Below, one piece after another: positions 44,409 through 56,400 of a DNA stretch of 64,000 nucleotides (within the stretch, counting starts at the first letter, position 1; every line of letters starts with the position of its first letter). The translations under genes were made by a program, and so were the position numbers. Origin of the DNA: Beroe forskalii (lineage: Eukaryota > Ctenophora > Nuda > Beroida > Beroidae); NCBI GenBank assembly GCA_011033025.1, contig WFMF01000268.1:1-64000 (forward strand), in the 5' to 3' direction. The notes under the pieces are model-generated. The model searched no databases and was not told the origin of the DNA. It worked only from the letters and a program-made list of their open reading frames with translations.

Positions 44409-47400
44409 CTATAAAACTCTTTCCTGGCCTGCAGTCTTTTCCAGCCCGAAAGTTTTGCGCAGGTTTTCTGTCAAGCTAGAGCCGCTTTGAACTGCTGCCG
44501 CTGCGTTTTGCGGTAATGAGGAGCCGCTGTGAGATAGCACCAACTTGGACTCTTTCTGGAAGATCTGGGTTAGATATAGAGAGACTGTAAATAATTCACC
44601 CCAAAATAGGTACTGTAGAGTTTATGAGTTGAAAATATGGGTTGATTGGAGGGCATTCAGATGGAATGATGACAATTTCCATGGGGAAAAAGTTCAACTC
44701 ACTTTTATTTCGTTAAGATATTATTGGCAATCGAGAGAGATCAGAATTATAATATGGTAAATTAATGGCTGAACACTGAACAGGTACCTGTATCTGATTT
44801 CTATAGTAACTACTGGTGTTATTCAGCTCGGAACTGGAGGTGGAAATGACACTGTCACTGGAAACTGATCGGGCGTGGCACGCTGAATCTGTACTCGGGC
44901 TGCTCTGAGAGGGAAGAGGATGGTGTGAGAGCCGAATGGGGAGGAATAGTGGAAAGAAAAAGAGTTGAGAAGCGAAAGCATTTCATTTGTTCCTTCATCA
45001 AGAAGGGGAAAAGGTAAGAAATGGCTTTAAAAATTAGGGTAAACTGAGTAGGAAGTTGGCACCTGTTTGTCCTGTTTGCAAGTGGAGGTGTTCTCAGCAA
45101 GGACCTTCATGGCCCCCGGACTGCAGGGCGTGGACTCCTTCCTCTCTATCGTACAGTAACCCACATCCTCACACTGCTCCTCCTGCTACGGCAACAGAGT
45201 TACACACGGACTTGGGGTAGAATCAATTAACAATTGATTAAATTACATAATTGCATATGAGAAACCCTACCAGTACCACACAATCCCAGTCTGAAATTTA
45301 TCAAGCATCACCCACCTCCGACATTATATTCAAAGTCATGATTTCCCACCTAGTTTAAGTGGAGGTGAGGCAGTCTCACAATTACCTGATTTAAGTGGAG
45401 TTGAGGCAGTCTCACAATTACCTGGTTTAAGTGGAGGTGAAGCAGTATCACAATTACCTGATTTAAGTGTAGGTGAGGCAGTCTCACCTGATTTAAGTGG
45501 AGGTGAGGCAGTCTAACCTGATTTAAGTGAAGGTGAGGCAGTCTCACTTGGTCGGAGTACACACAGTTTGGCAGCTCCACGTTCTCAACAAACTGCATGG
45601 GATCGTGTCCGAGGGAGGAGAGCGCGCGACGCAGCGCCTCGTTCTCACTGCATATCTGAGGGGAGGGCAGGTGGCTAGGTGAGGTATAAGGTGATTCACT
45701 GTGCAATGTGCATGGATGTTCATTGTTCATTGAGGGGTGAAAGGTGAGAGTGAGTAGGGGGATGGTGGAGAGGTGGAGGAAGGAGATGAATACAACAACA
45801 AAGGTTGGGGAGGGCGGTATGAAAAATTAAGGTTTCTTCGCTTCGAAAGGGTAAGCGGGAGAAGAGTAAAGAGAAACTGGACATTAGGATCTAGTCAATC
45901 TTACCGTCTGAAGTTTTGAGTCGAGATAGCTGTTCCTCCTCGTGGATTCCTTCATTTTCTCAGACAACTCGGCGTCATGACGACGGAGAGCCACCAACTC
46001 ACGTTTCAGAATAAACATCTCTTCAGCCTGCTCAGCTCTACTCACCTGACCCTGAGAGTTAGTGAGGTGATGTCATTGCAACAACGCGGAAAGCGGTGTC
46101 AATGCAGCAAAACTGAATGTGGTGTCAATGCAGCACAGTGGAATGTGGTGTCAATGCAGCACGCACAGTGGAATGTGGTGTCAATGTTACGCAGTGGAAT
46201 GTGGTGTCAATGCAGCACAGTGGAATGTGGTGTCAATGCAGCACTGTGGAATGTGGTGTCAATGCAGCACAGTGGAATGTGGTGTCAATACAGCACAGTG
46301 GAATGTGGTGTCAATGCTGCACTGTGGAATGTGGTGTCAATGCAGCACAGTGGAATGTGGTGTCAAGGCAGCACAGTGGAATGTGGTGTCAATACAGCAC
46401 TGTGGAATGTGGTGTCAATGAAGCACAGTGGAATGTGGTGTCAATGCAGCACAGTGGAATGTGGTGCCAATGCAGTACAGTGGAATGTGGTGTCAATGTT
46501 ACGCAGTGGAATGTGGTGTCAATCCAGCACAGTGGAATGTGGTGTCAATGCAGTACAGTGGAATGTGGTGTCAATACAGCACAGTGGAATGTGGTGTCAA
46601 GGCAGCACTGTGGAATGTGGTGTCAATGCAGCACAGTGGAATGTGGTGTCAATGCAACACAGTGGAATGTGGTGTCAATGTTACGCAGTGGAATGTGGTG
46701 TCAATGCAGCACAGTGGAATGTGGTGTCAATGCAGCACAGTGGAATGTGGTGTCAATGAAGCACAGTGGAATGTGGTGTCAATGCAGCACAGTGGAATGT
46801 GGTGTCAATGAAGCACAGTGGAATGTGGTGTCAATGCAGCACAGTGGAATGTGGTGTCAAGGCAGCACAGTGGAATGTGGTGTCAATGCAACACAGTGGA
46901 ATGTGGTGTCAATGTTACGCAGTGGAATGTGGTGTCAATGCAGCACAGTGGAATGTGGTGTCAATGCTGCATAGTGGAATGTGGTGTCAATGCAACACAG
47001 TGGAATGTGGTGTCAATGTTACGCAGTGGAATGTGGTGTCAATGCAGCACAGTGGAATGTGGTGTCAATGCTGCATAGTGGAATGTGGTGTCAATGCAGC
47101 ACAGTAGAATGTGGTGTCAATGTTACGCAGTGGAATGTGGTGTCAACTGTCAATGTTACGCAGTGGAATGTGGTGTCAATGTTACGCAGTAGAAGGTGGC
47201 GTCAATTCAGTACAGTGGAATGTGGTGTCAATGCAGCACAGTGGAAATTGGTGTCAAGGAAGCACTGTGGAACGTGGTGTCAATGTTACGTAGTGGCGTC
47301 AATTCAGTACAGTGGAATGTGGTGTCAATACTGTGCAGTCAAATGTGGTGACAATGTTACCCCGTCTTTCATTGACAAACCTTGATGAGTTTGTCGGCTA

Positions 47401-50400
47401 AATGGCACGTTTCTTCTTCCAAAGTCTTGATTCTCTGACAGAGCACACTGTTCTCAAACGAGAGACGTTTACACTCTTCCAACTCAGCAGATTCGCGTTC
47501 TTTTTCTGTCGTGAACACCTTCACTAACCGCTGCATCTGGAAGTGAAATATTCAATAAGCCATTGCTCAAATATGACAATGATAGAAAATGGTAGTCGAA
47601 TGGTGCTTCTTTCGTCACTAATCCTACGTCGATCTTAATCCTAAGTCTCGATGAATTATAAATACCTTCTTTTGATCGAGTTTTATCGCCCTGGCCGATC
47701 TGATAAGATTATCCTCATCTCCAACATAGTTCTTGTATACTGTCGACCGGAAATACTGAAATTGAGACGTGAAAACATAAAACTTATGAATTGCACGTTT
47801 TAAACGGAATTCATCTACGTGCCTGATGGTCAGTAGACAATGATAAATTAAGAGAGATTAAGTTAAACTCTGCAGCTCATATATCATGTACGCAAATTGC
47901 ATATGCATTAAGCAATTCAATAATAATATCATGGAATAATTTCTGGATAACTTCAAAATGGTATGCCGAATTATCAAGTGCAGCTGTGCTAATGCAGGTG
48001 TAAGTAAAATTGAAAACGCGCGCGTTTTTTCACATGCGCGCGCAGAATTGCGCGGCTGTTTTCGATTGTGCGTCTTAGCGCCTTACGTCTATGTTCCACG
48101 AATTTTGGCCAAAGTTCAGAGCTCAGTCTTTTTCAATTCGGAGGTTTTCAGTTACTAATGATAACTAGGCACATGACAAGAAGTAGTGCAAGCCTTACAG
48201 TATGTAACGCAACACTCCAGAGATTCGTGAAGAATCGGTGAATTCCCGCACCAAATCAGGAATAGGGAAAGATTATTCGAATACGCGCAGTTAGGTGACT
48301 CATGAATCACCGCGTCATACATGACACTTACATACCTTCAGCATTCCTTCGATATCGTTGTTTATTAAACTTGGCAGCCCCTCTTTCAGGAGCGAAATGC
48401 CAACTTGGAATATGACATCAAACGATTGCTGAAATGAACTCATTTAAACTCAGTACGGCAATTTTAAATTTCATAGAAGCAAATTACTTTTGTTGTGTAG
48501 GTACTTACAACATTTAATGTTGCGCATATTCACATGAAAAGAATTAAGGAGCGGTAGAAGCATTTAATCTTCACATCCAGACACTCTTCCGTGTAGTTGC
48601 ATTGATTAAAACTTTAATATACTCATTAACTCACTATACAATAGTTGAGCAATGTACTGCTGCACACAAACACAGCATTTTTCCTCGAAAGATAAATTTT
48701 GTGCTGGGTTTCGGACAGATGTCCGTGTCGGACCTATTTCTGGCTACCTTAATCTTCCATTTTTCAAAGAATTATTTATCTCCCATATACCTAATTATTA
48801 CAGAAAATTAAGCCTTATTGAGTAATTAAAGCACAGATGCCTCAAAAAGTGTTCAATTTCATGTAGCTCATTGCTGGCTTAATTTCCTGAGTGCTTAAGT
48901 TCCTTTCATAAAGCACTCCCATATAGCAGGTTATTTGAAACCATACCTCCCACAGGAAGATATCCATGATTCTGAAGACCGCGTTGAGGGGGAGGACAGT
49001 AGCAAACATGGTGAGGAACCACTGCGAAGCGTAGGTGGTGGGGTGGAACCCCTGAAACACCAGACAATGGTTAGTTTAAGGCGGGGTTATGCTAAGGTTA
49101 TCACTTCGTCACATGAAGTTGTTTCCTTTTTGGAAAGTGAGGTTTACAAAAGTTATCCTAGAAAGAAGGGAGTAAAAGGGAGCTTATGAAAGGGGTTGAA
49201 AAGGGACTTCCCTTCAGAGAATGGGGTTAAAACAGGGTTAATAAAAGGGCTTGAGAAAGTTCTCCTTCACACTGTCAAGCGATACTTATAAAACTCTCTG
49301 AGGGGTTTGACAGCAAATGTCTGATTGCTAACGCAAGGGTGTTTAAAAATAGTATCACAAGGAAATGAACATAACATTGGCTGTCATTAAAGTCAAATTC
49401 TTATATGAAACTTTCCTTATTTAGGAATTTGATTTGAAGGTTAACAGTCATTTAAGTGACATGCAATCAATGTAAATTTAACGTCTGGGATTTCAAGAGA
49501 ATCTCAAATGTGGCCTTATATAACGGATAATCCATGAAATGAACTTTAATGTTAGGAGCAAAGCATCTTCAATGAATGAAAATTAGCGATCCTACTTTGC
49601 AGTGAATCTGAGCTTTAATATCAAAAAGTGACTTGAAAAAGTTAAAAATAGCGCATAATGTATGTCTCGTAGTTTAAATAATCACCTGTGCCTTGAAATG
49701 CGTGTAGAGCTCTGGAATGTGTTCCTGACGGGATTAAAATAGTGATGAATATTGAACAGTTATGTAAAACTTAACATTGGTAAAACAATAAAACATGGCG
49801 TCATTCAACAGACAATGACAACGTCAAGTTAACATATTATTTTATCAGATATTTCTCATTATTGCTGACATCATGTCAACAATTCTTCCACACATACCAA
49901 CCACCTGGGGCCTTTGAATTTCTTAATTTTCTGTTATAACGTCACTACTAGTGAAAAGGTGCTAACATAGTAGGAGGCAATTTGAGAATGTGATGCAATT
50001 ACCTTGCCTTGAAATGGAGAAGGTTTATCGTGAAAACATCACTTATTAATGGTAGAATACCAGTGCAAAGATAATAGAGTGAATGCTATATTCTTTGCAT
50101 TCAACGCAGACACACACACTAGCACTATCATGTCACGTGGTCTCGAGACTAAGTGAATGTTCTAGTACACGCATATTGTATTACTTTTAGAGCCATACTG
50201 TAGTAATAGTATGCGCGCACAAGATACACACTTGGGCGGTTAAGATGACGTCATTATCATAGCTCAAAGTAGTACGTTGATGACGTTGAAGCACCTTATT
50301 TTAGCGAGCAGTATGTAGTAGTAGTACAAGTAGTAGTGAGGCTTCAAGACATCTAAACTATTGTGTGTGTAGCTATAGAAAGTAATACTATATCACACTG

Positions 50401-53400
50401 CGCAGTGCCAGTAAAAATGAATATTTATGTGAGTTACATAAAATAATTAACATTTATTATTCTTTAGCTGGAAATGTTGATTTCACGGGTCGGATTATCA
50501 AAATCAATCTTATTTGAGCTTTTGAAGATGTTCTAGGACAACAAAATTTATTGTTTATATAATTTCAAGAACATGTATCAGTGAATCAAAAGCGAATCAA
50601 TAAAATGATAAATTCTCAATAAATGTTTTTAATAATGTATGATAAGACAAGATTGAAATGTAAAAAGAGTCCCTTTTCATTGCTAAAGCATCAAACTATG
50701 AAATTATACATTTCATTAAGTATAAAAAAGTAAAAATTTACTTTAATTTTTACTCAACAGCAGCTGCTGTGTCTGGCGTCTGCTGTAATAAAATAATAGA
50801 TAAAATTTATAGGTGAGCCTGCTGTTGGCAACACTGTTTATTTCTAGAATATCAAAACTGTATTAAAAACAAAGCATGCGAAATATTAATTAAATCTTTG
50901 AAAAAAACTGTCTGATAATTTAAAAAAACTGCTTGATTTTATAAAAACCGTTTGATACAAAAACTTAAAACCTAAAGTCCTAAATCAGTCCAATATCCAT
51001 AGTCCTTTTCTTCCATCTCCTGTAACCTCTAAATCACACATTACGACTCCTTCTTAAACACAAGCTTCGCCTTCTGTTTCTCGTTCAGATTCCCCCCGAA
51101 TGTGTACTCTGTCACCTCCCCATCCCAGGCCTTCTTCCATCCCTGCATCCCGAACCTTCCTTCACACTGTGTGGAACTGATGAAGAAGTTACACGCTGTA
51201 ATGATGTCAAATACCGGTAGTCCAGTGGCGTGTCTGATGGCGTTGGAGTAGGGCGGGATCTCAGTGCACTCAACCAGGAAGGCTTGAGCTCGGGGATGCG
51301 CTGCTACAGCTGCTTGTACCAGCTCTACAATCCCTGGCTCCACTTTTACAGTGTCCACTTTCTTACCCAACGCCACAGCTTCAAAACCAGGAACATCCTG
51401 AGCTCCTACAATAACGATGTTATCCGGGGAGAGGTTACCTCCACACTCACTCAGTATCAGATGTCTCATGGGCTCCAACTCCCCACCACTGGCAGTCAGG
51501 ATGATGATGTGACCGGAGAACAGGGATACGAGGGAGGGGAGGAGGGTGAGAGAGGACATGAATACAGGGAGACGTGTTGTTTGTCGTGCTAACTCCTGAT
51601 ACCACATCATGAACCCACAATCCCCGGTTATAGCGGACACTCCACAACCCTCCAGGTACTTTATAGCACCCACAAACTCCTCGTCTAGGTCACGTGATCT
51701 GGTCCCTGCTTTGCACACTTCGAATGTGAGACCAGGTACCACTCGGTAAATCACCCGGTAGGGAAAGGACCGCGGGTCATCTACATCTCCGGCTGCCGTA
51801 GGGTAGTCGTAGTCCAGACGAACAACTCCCAGAACAACTTCAGGGTCCAGGGGGTCTTCGTCATGGTGGTTTTTGTTTGTTACTTTGGTGCCATTCATGA
51901 CAATGAGGCCATTAGTGCCGTTCTTCATAGCTAGTTAATCCGTGTTCCTGTTCAAATGAGAGTTTTGAAAAAGGTAAAGGAACTGCCCACTGTAACTAAT
52001 TGGAACGCACGCTGTTATTTCTAGAGAAGTTGCATTCAGTCTTTCAATAAAACTGTCTATAAGAAACTGAGTCTAGTATTTTGAAAAACTAATAAGCTTT
52101 TGGAAAAATTAAGAAAATTCAATGATTGATTTTCCCGTCTCTCTTGACAGAGCGGCAAAGTGCAAGCCGCAAACTTGAAATAATTAATATTTCTCTCGAA
52201 GCATTATGAAACTTTAGAATTAATTTTCAAAATCACAGAAATTTGAAAAACCTCAAAGTTTAAAGTTAAGAAGTTAAGAGTTTAGCCTACAATTTCAATA
52301 GGTCATAAGTGGGTGTAGGTAAATTAACATTCGTACAGTCGCATACAACGATACAACGAAAAATTAACGTGAAAATAGGACGCGAAATCTCGAACAAAAA
52401 GTCCATTAGCCAGGCAACACAAAGAGGCAGATGTAGAAATCAGGTACATGACTTATCAACATGACTGGTAACATGCAACTAAATGAGTAAAAGGGACCTC
52501 TTTCTATTGATGCCACCTTTTCAGTTTTTACTTCCTGAACTTGTCCCGTGTAATAATTGGATGATATTGGAATGCGGGCTAAATACAGGACTGACCGGAT
52601 TGACGACTCTATCTGTACTGGTATTTCTAGATTGAAAAGATAAAAAGCGACCAACCCCTATATTATTCACAGGCCATTGAATGATGATTAAATGATGATC
52701 AATTTTGTAGTTCAACCGGTCCAACGACATCTTTATAAGTTGGCTGAGCACGTACAAGTTGAGACTGGAGTTGAGACAGTGAGACTGCAGTTAAGACTAC
52801 AGTTGAGACTCAAGTTGAGACTCAGTCCCCGGTTGAACCTGCGCTAAATGAAGCGTACCTGTATGAGTTCGCTGAGCACGTACAAGTTGAGACTCAGTTC
52901 CCGCATGCTGGGTTTGAAGAACTCCCGCATTCTGTAGTGCTCCATCAGCTCCACCAACACACAGAACGCTTCCTCCTCTGGCATCTGGAGTAGGAGGGGG
53001 ATGAGAAATACGGGGGGGGGGGGGGGGGGCGTGGAATTAGAAATACTGAGGGGATTTAGAAATAGTGGGGACTGGGGAGTGAGAAATTAGAAATACTGAG
53101 GGGGTTTAGAAATAGTGGGAACTGGGGAGAGAAAAATTAGAAATACTGAGGGGATTTAGAAAAAGTGGGGACTGGGGAGTGAGAAATTAGAAATACTGAG
53201 GGGATTTAGAAATAGTGGGAACTTGGGAGTGAGAAATTAGAAATCTGTGGAGGGAGATACATGAAGCAGCTAGTAGCTGTACAGGCCTATTTGCCGTTGA
53301 AAAACAATACAAAGCATTTCTTTACCAGACGTTGGAATATACTAAGGTACTGTTAAAAAGGCAATTATCTGAAGAATTGCTCTTAGAACGGTCTATAAAC

Positions 53401-56400
53401 CAGGTCTAAATCAGTGCATTGTAAGCAAATCATGTAAAAGGCACTTAAAATCTGTGGCATTGATATGAGTATTTTGGATATTGAAGAAATTTTCGCAATT
53501 TCAAAATCAAACTCATTTTACAGTTCAAGATCTAGCACCCTGGCTGGGTGATATTTAAACGTATTTCATGCCGGATTAGTCTCATTATGATCAGTGCTAT
53601 CGACGTTCATTATTACCCAGGTTCAAGTTATCAAGATATGGATGTCGGCGAAATTCAAGAGGCACCATATCAAGAACGAAAGCCCAATGCCCATGATAGG
53701 CTATAGATAGGGTCTAAATATTCATTGTTCCTATGAAGGGCTGTCCAGCAGCCCAAGAAAAATTGCTAGAGCTCTCTAATGAAAGATCGCAATAGCGGGA
53801 TATTGGGATTAGTTTTCAACTAGCAATAACCACGTCTCGGTTGGACCTCATTGACTATGGTAATGCCACTGCGCAAAGCTAGCCCTGATGAAATATCAGG
53901 GAGTATATTACAGTTATAAAATATTTTCTTGTGTCCAAACAAACGCTAAATTTTAACAAATTGGAGGATTTAAAAGCCAAGAAGAAAACCCGCACAATGT
54001 ATTGAACGTTGTTTGATGATCAAATTTTTGATTGCATGGGAAAATTCCACATGATATGCATAATAGTCGCAGGATAATTGCACTTTCAACACTCACATTT
54101 AACAAGTGTTTACAGCCTGCCTGAGTTCAGTGAAACATGATATAATGTTAGACTAGTGTCATATTACTTAACAATGGCACCTTATCATACCCATACATAT
54201 ATATTATCCTTGTGTCCAAATGTTTCACGTTCGACTTCGCTAGTCTGTATGACTCACTAAATCCTTCTCTTGTCCTTGAAGCAGTCCGACATGCCCTTGA
54301 AAAGGTGTATGAGGGTTGGCCTCAAGAGAAGATAGATTGGATTATGAGCTTAGTTGATCTGAGCATGCGATCATCAGTTGGGTGCTACAGGGGGAATTGG
54401 TATCAGCAAAAGAAGGGAATCGCCACTGGTGGAAGCATTTGTGTGGAGTTAGCCAACATTACTGTTTGTTATGTGATGGAGAAAATACTCTATTCAGATC
54501 CAGAGAAAATGAGTAATGTTATGGCATTCAAAAGGTTTGTGGATGATTGTGTTGGAACTTTCAATGGTTCCGAACGTTTATTCAGGAAATGGGAGAAAGA
54601 TGTAAGAGATAAGTTGTTGGAATTTGGTCTGAAAACAGACGATTTTGTTGTGACTAAGAATGGTGAACCTTTACCATTTTTAGATATCCAATTTTTTTTT
54701 TGATGTTAACGGTAAACTCATGACTGATCTTTACCGAAAACCTACAGATTCTCCATCATTCTTGAACTTTTCCAGTCACCACCCAAATCACATATTCTCC
54801 AGCATCGTTTACTCACAAGCCATCAGATATAGGAGGATCATAAATTGTGATGTTAGACTCACCACACGTCTATCTGAACTATCAGAAACATTCAATGAGT
54901 GTGGTTATCCTGTTGGCATGGTGAAAAACATAATCACTAAAGTGGGAGGATTCTCAAGAAACATACGTCCTAATGATAGATCAGAAGTCACCCCCAATAC
55001 TATACCCATCCGAATAGTATCCACTTACGGGGCAAATGACTTCCTTGAGGAAACTTTGGACAAATATGAGAAACTCCTGAAGGAAACATTCAGTTTCAGT
55101 ACTTTGAATTCCAACACGAAAATGTTTAATCATGTTTACAGGACAGCTCCAAACTTGGGTGGTCTTTTATCATCGACAAAACAATTAGTAATTGGTAATG
55201 GCCCAGGTGCAACCACCCCATGTGGTTCAAGTAGGTGTCAGTCATGCCCCTTGATGACAAATTCAGATGACTTGTCATACAAAGGGAAGTCAATCCAACC
55301 AAAGGCTGGTTCATGTTTATCAAGGAACATAATTTATTTTGCTACTTGTTTGCTGTGTCATAAGGGTTATGTTGGTAAAACTGTTTCCCAACTCAGAACC
55401 AGAATTAATGGTCATAGAGCACTATATTACAAAATAAAGAAGGACCCAAATAAAATATTGTCAGATAATACTTACAATAATGATTTGTCATTAGCATACC
55501 ATTTATATAAAGAACATAATTGCACCAACCATAATGATTTCAATAGAGTTTATAGATTCACAATTCTACAGCATTCTAATCCCGATGACCTGGACGTTGC
55601 TGAAAATAGGTGGATCCATGGGTTGAAGACATTGGAACCCGGAGGGATAAATGCCTCCAATCCATTCAGTATCCCTCTTATTCAGTGACGTCCAGTCCAT
55701 TCTGTATTTTTTTAATGTTGTCCCGTTTCTGAGTTTTTATATTTTATATTATCCTCTTATCAACATACATCCAGAAGCTCTGTAATTAATTCTCCTATCA
55801 TGATTAACGTGTGAGACCCGGCAAGTTTTGAACCTGATAATGGATATTGTGTTTCAGGCTGCATTTAATACTGGTTTAATGAACTCGGTGTAAAGGTACA
55901 GTAAGGTAGTCCCGTACAACTGTGACCTACTGACCTAACAATGGATGTAAGATTAGTAAACTGTGAATGATTCATTCAAAACATGAATGTTCATTGAATT
56001 GTGTGTCTCTGACGTAAATTTACCGATGATAATGCGGCATTTTAACAAGTACTGCGTTCCATTTACAAATCTATTCCTTTAAAACACTACACAATGTACA
56101 GTGTACATTACATCAGAGTGTATATTTCAAACTGTGTACCTGGAGTAGGAGTATTCCTACGATGAAGGGAGAACCCTGGCAGTACCCAACCTCCTTGTCA
56201 TGTAGAGAATACGCCTGTAATATAAAAACAAGTGTTTAAAATCAAATTTAAAAGATTACAGGAGAATCTCATATGGCAACCACAGAAAAGCTCATTACAA
56301 CCAATCCCTGTTAGAGGGAGGGGTGATTAAAATAGCCAAAATTGAAGTGGTTTGATCTGACAGCCAAATCGTTTTTCAATTTCCAGACAAAAAAGAAAAA

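Noticed and set aside
46073-47362. Regularly spaced repeats that might look like a CRISPR array
   Set aside because: Repeats are contiguous 26-bp units without unique spacers, in a spliced animal gene. This is a minisatellite.
45977-47385. Several overlapping long plus-strand open frames rich in Cys, Trp and Val
   Set aside because: They are translations of the 26-bp minisatellite, open in every frame, inside an EVI5 intron. No protein-like feature and no start context.
51230-51592. Plus-strand 120-codon frame within the racemase-like gene
   Set aside because: Antisense shadow; the minus-strand ORF is longer and carries the family motifs.
53880-53905. CTGATGA core within CCTGATGAAATATCAGG as a possible hammerhead ribozyme of the Penelope-like element
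   Set aside because: No GAAA core or matching stems follow at the required places. It is a simple small hairpin.
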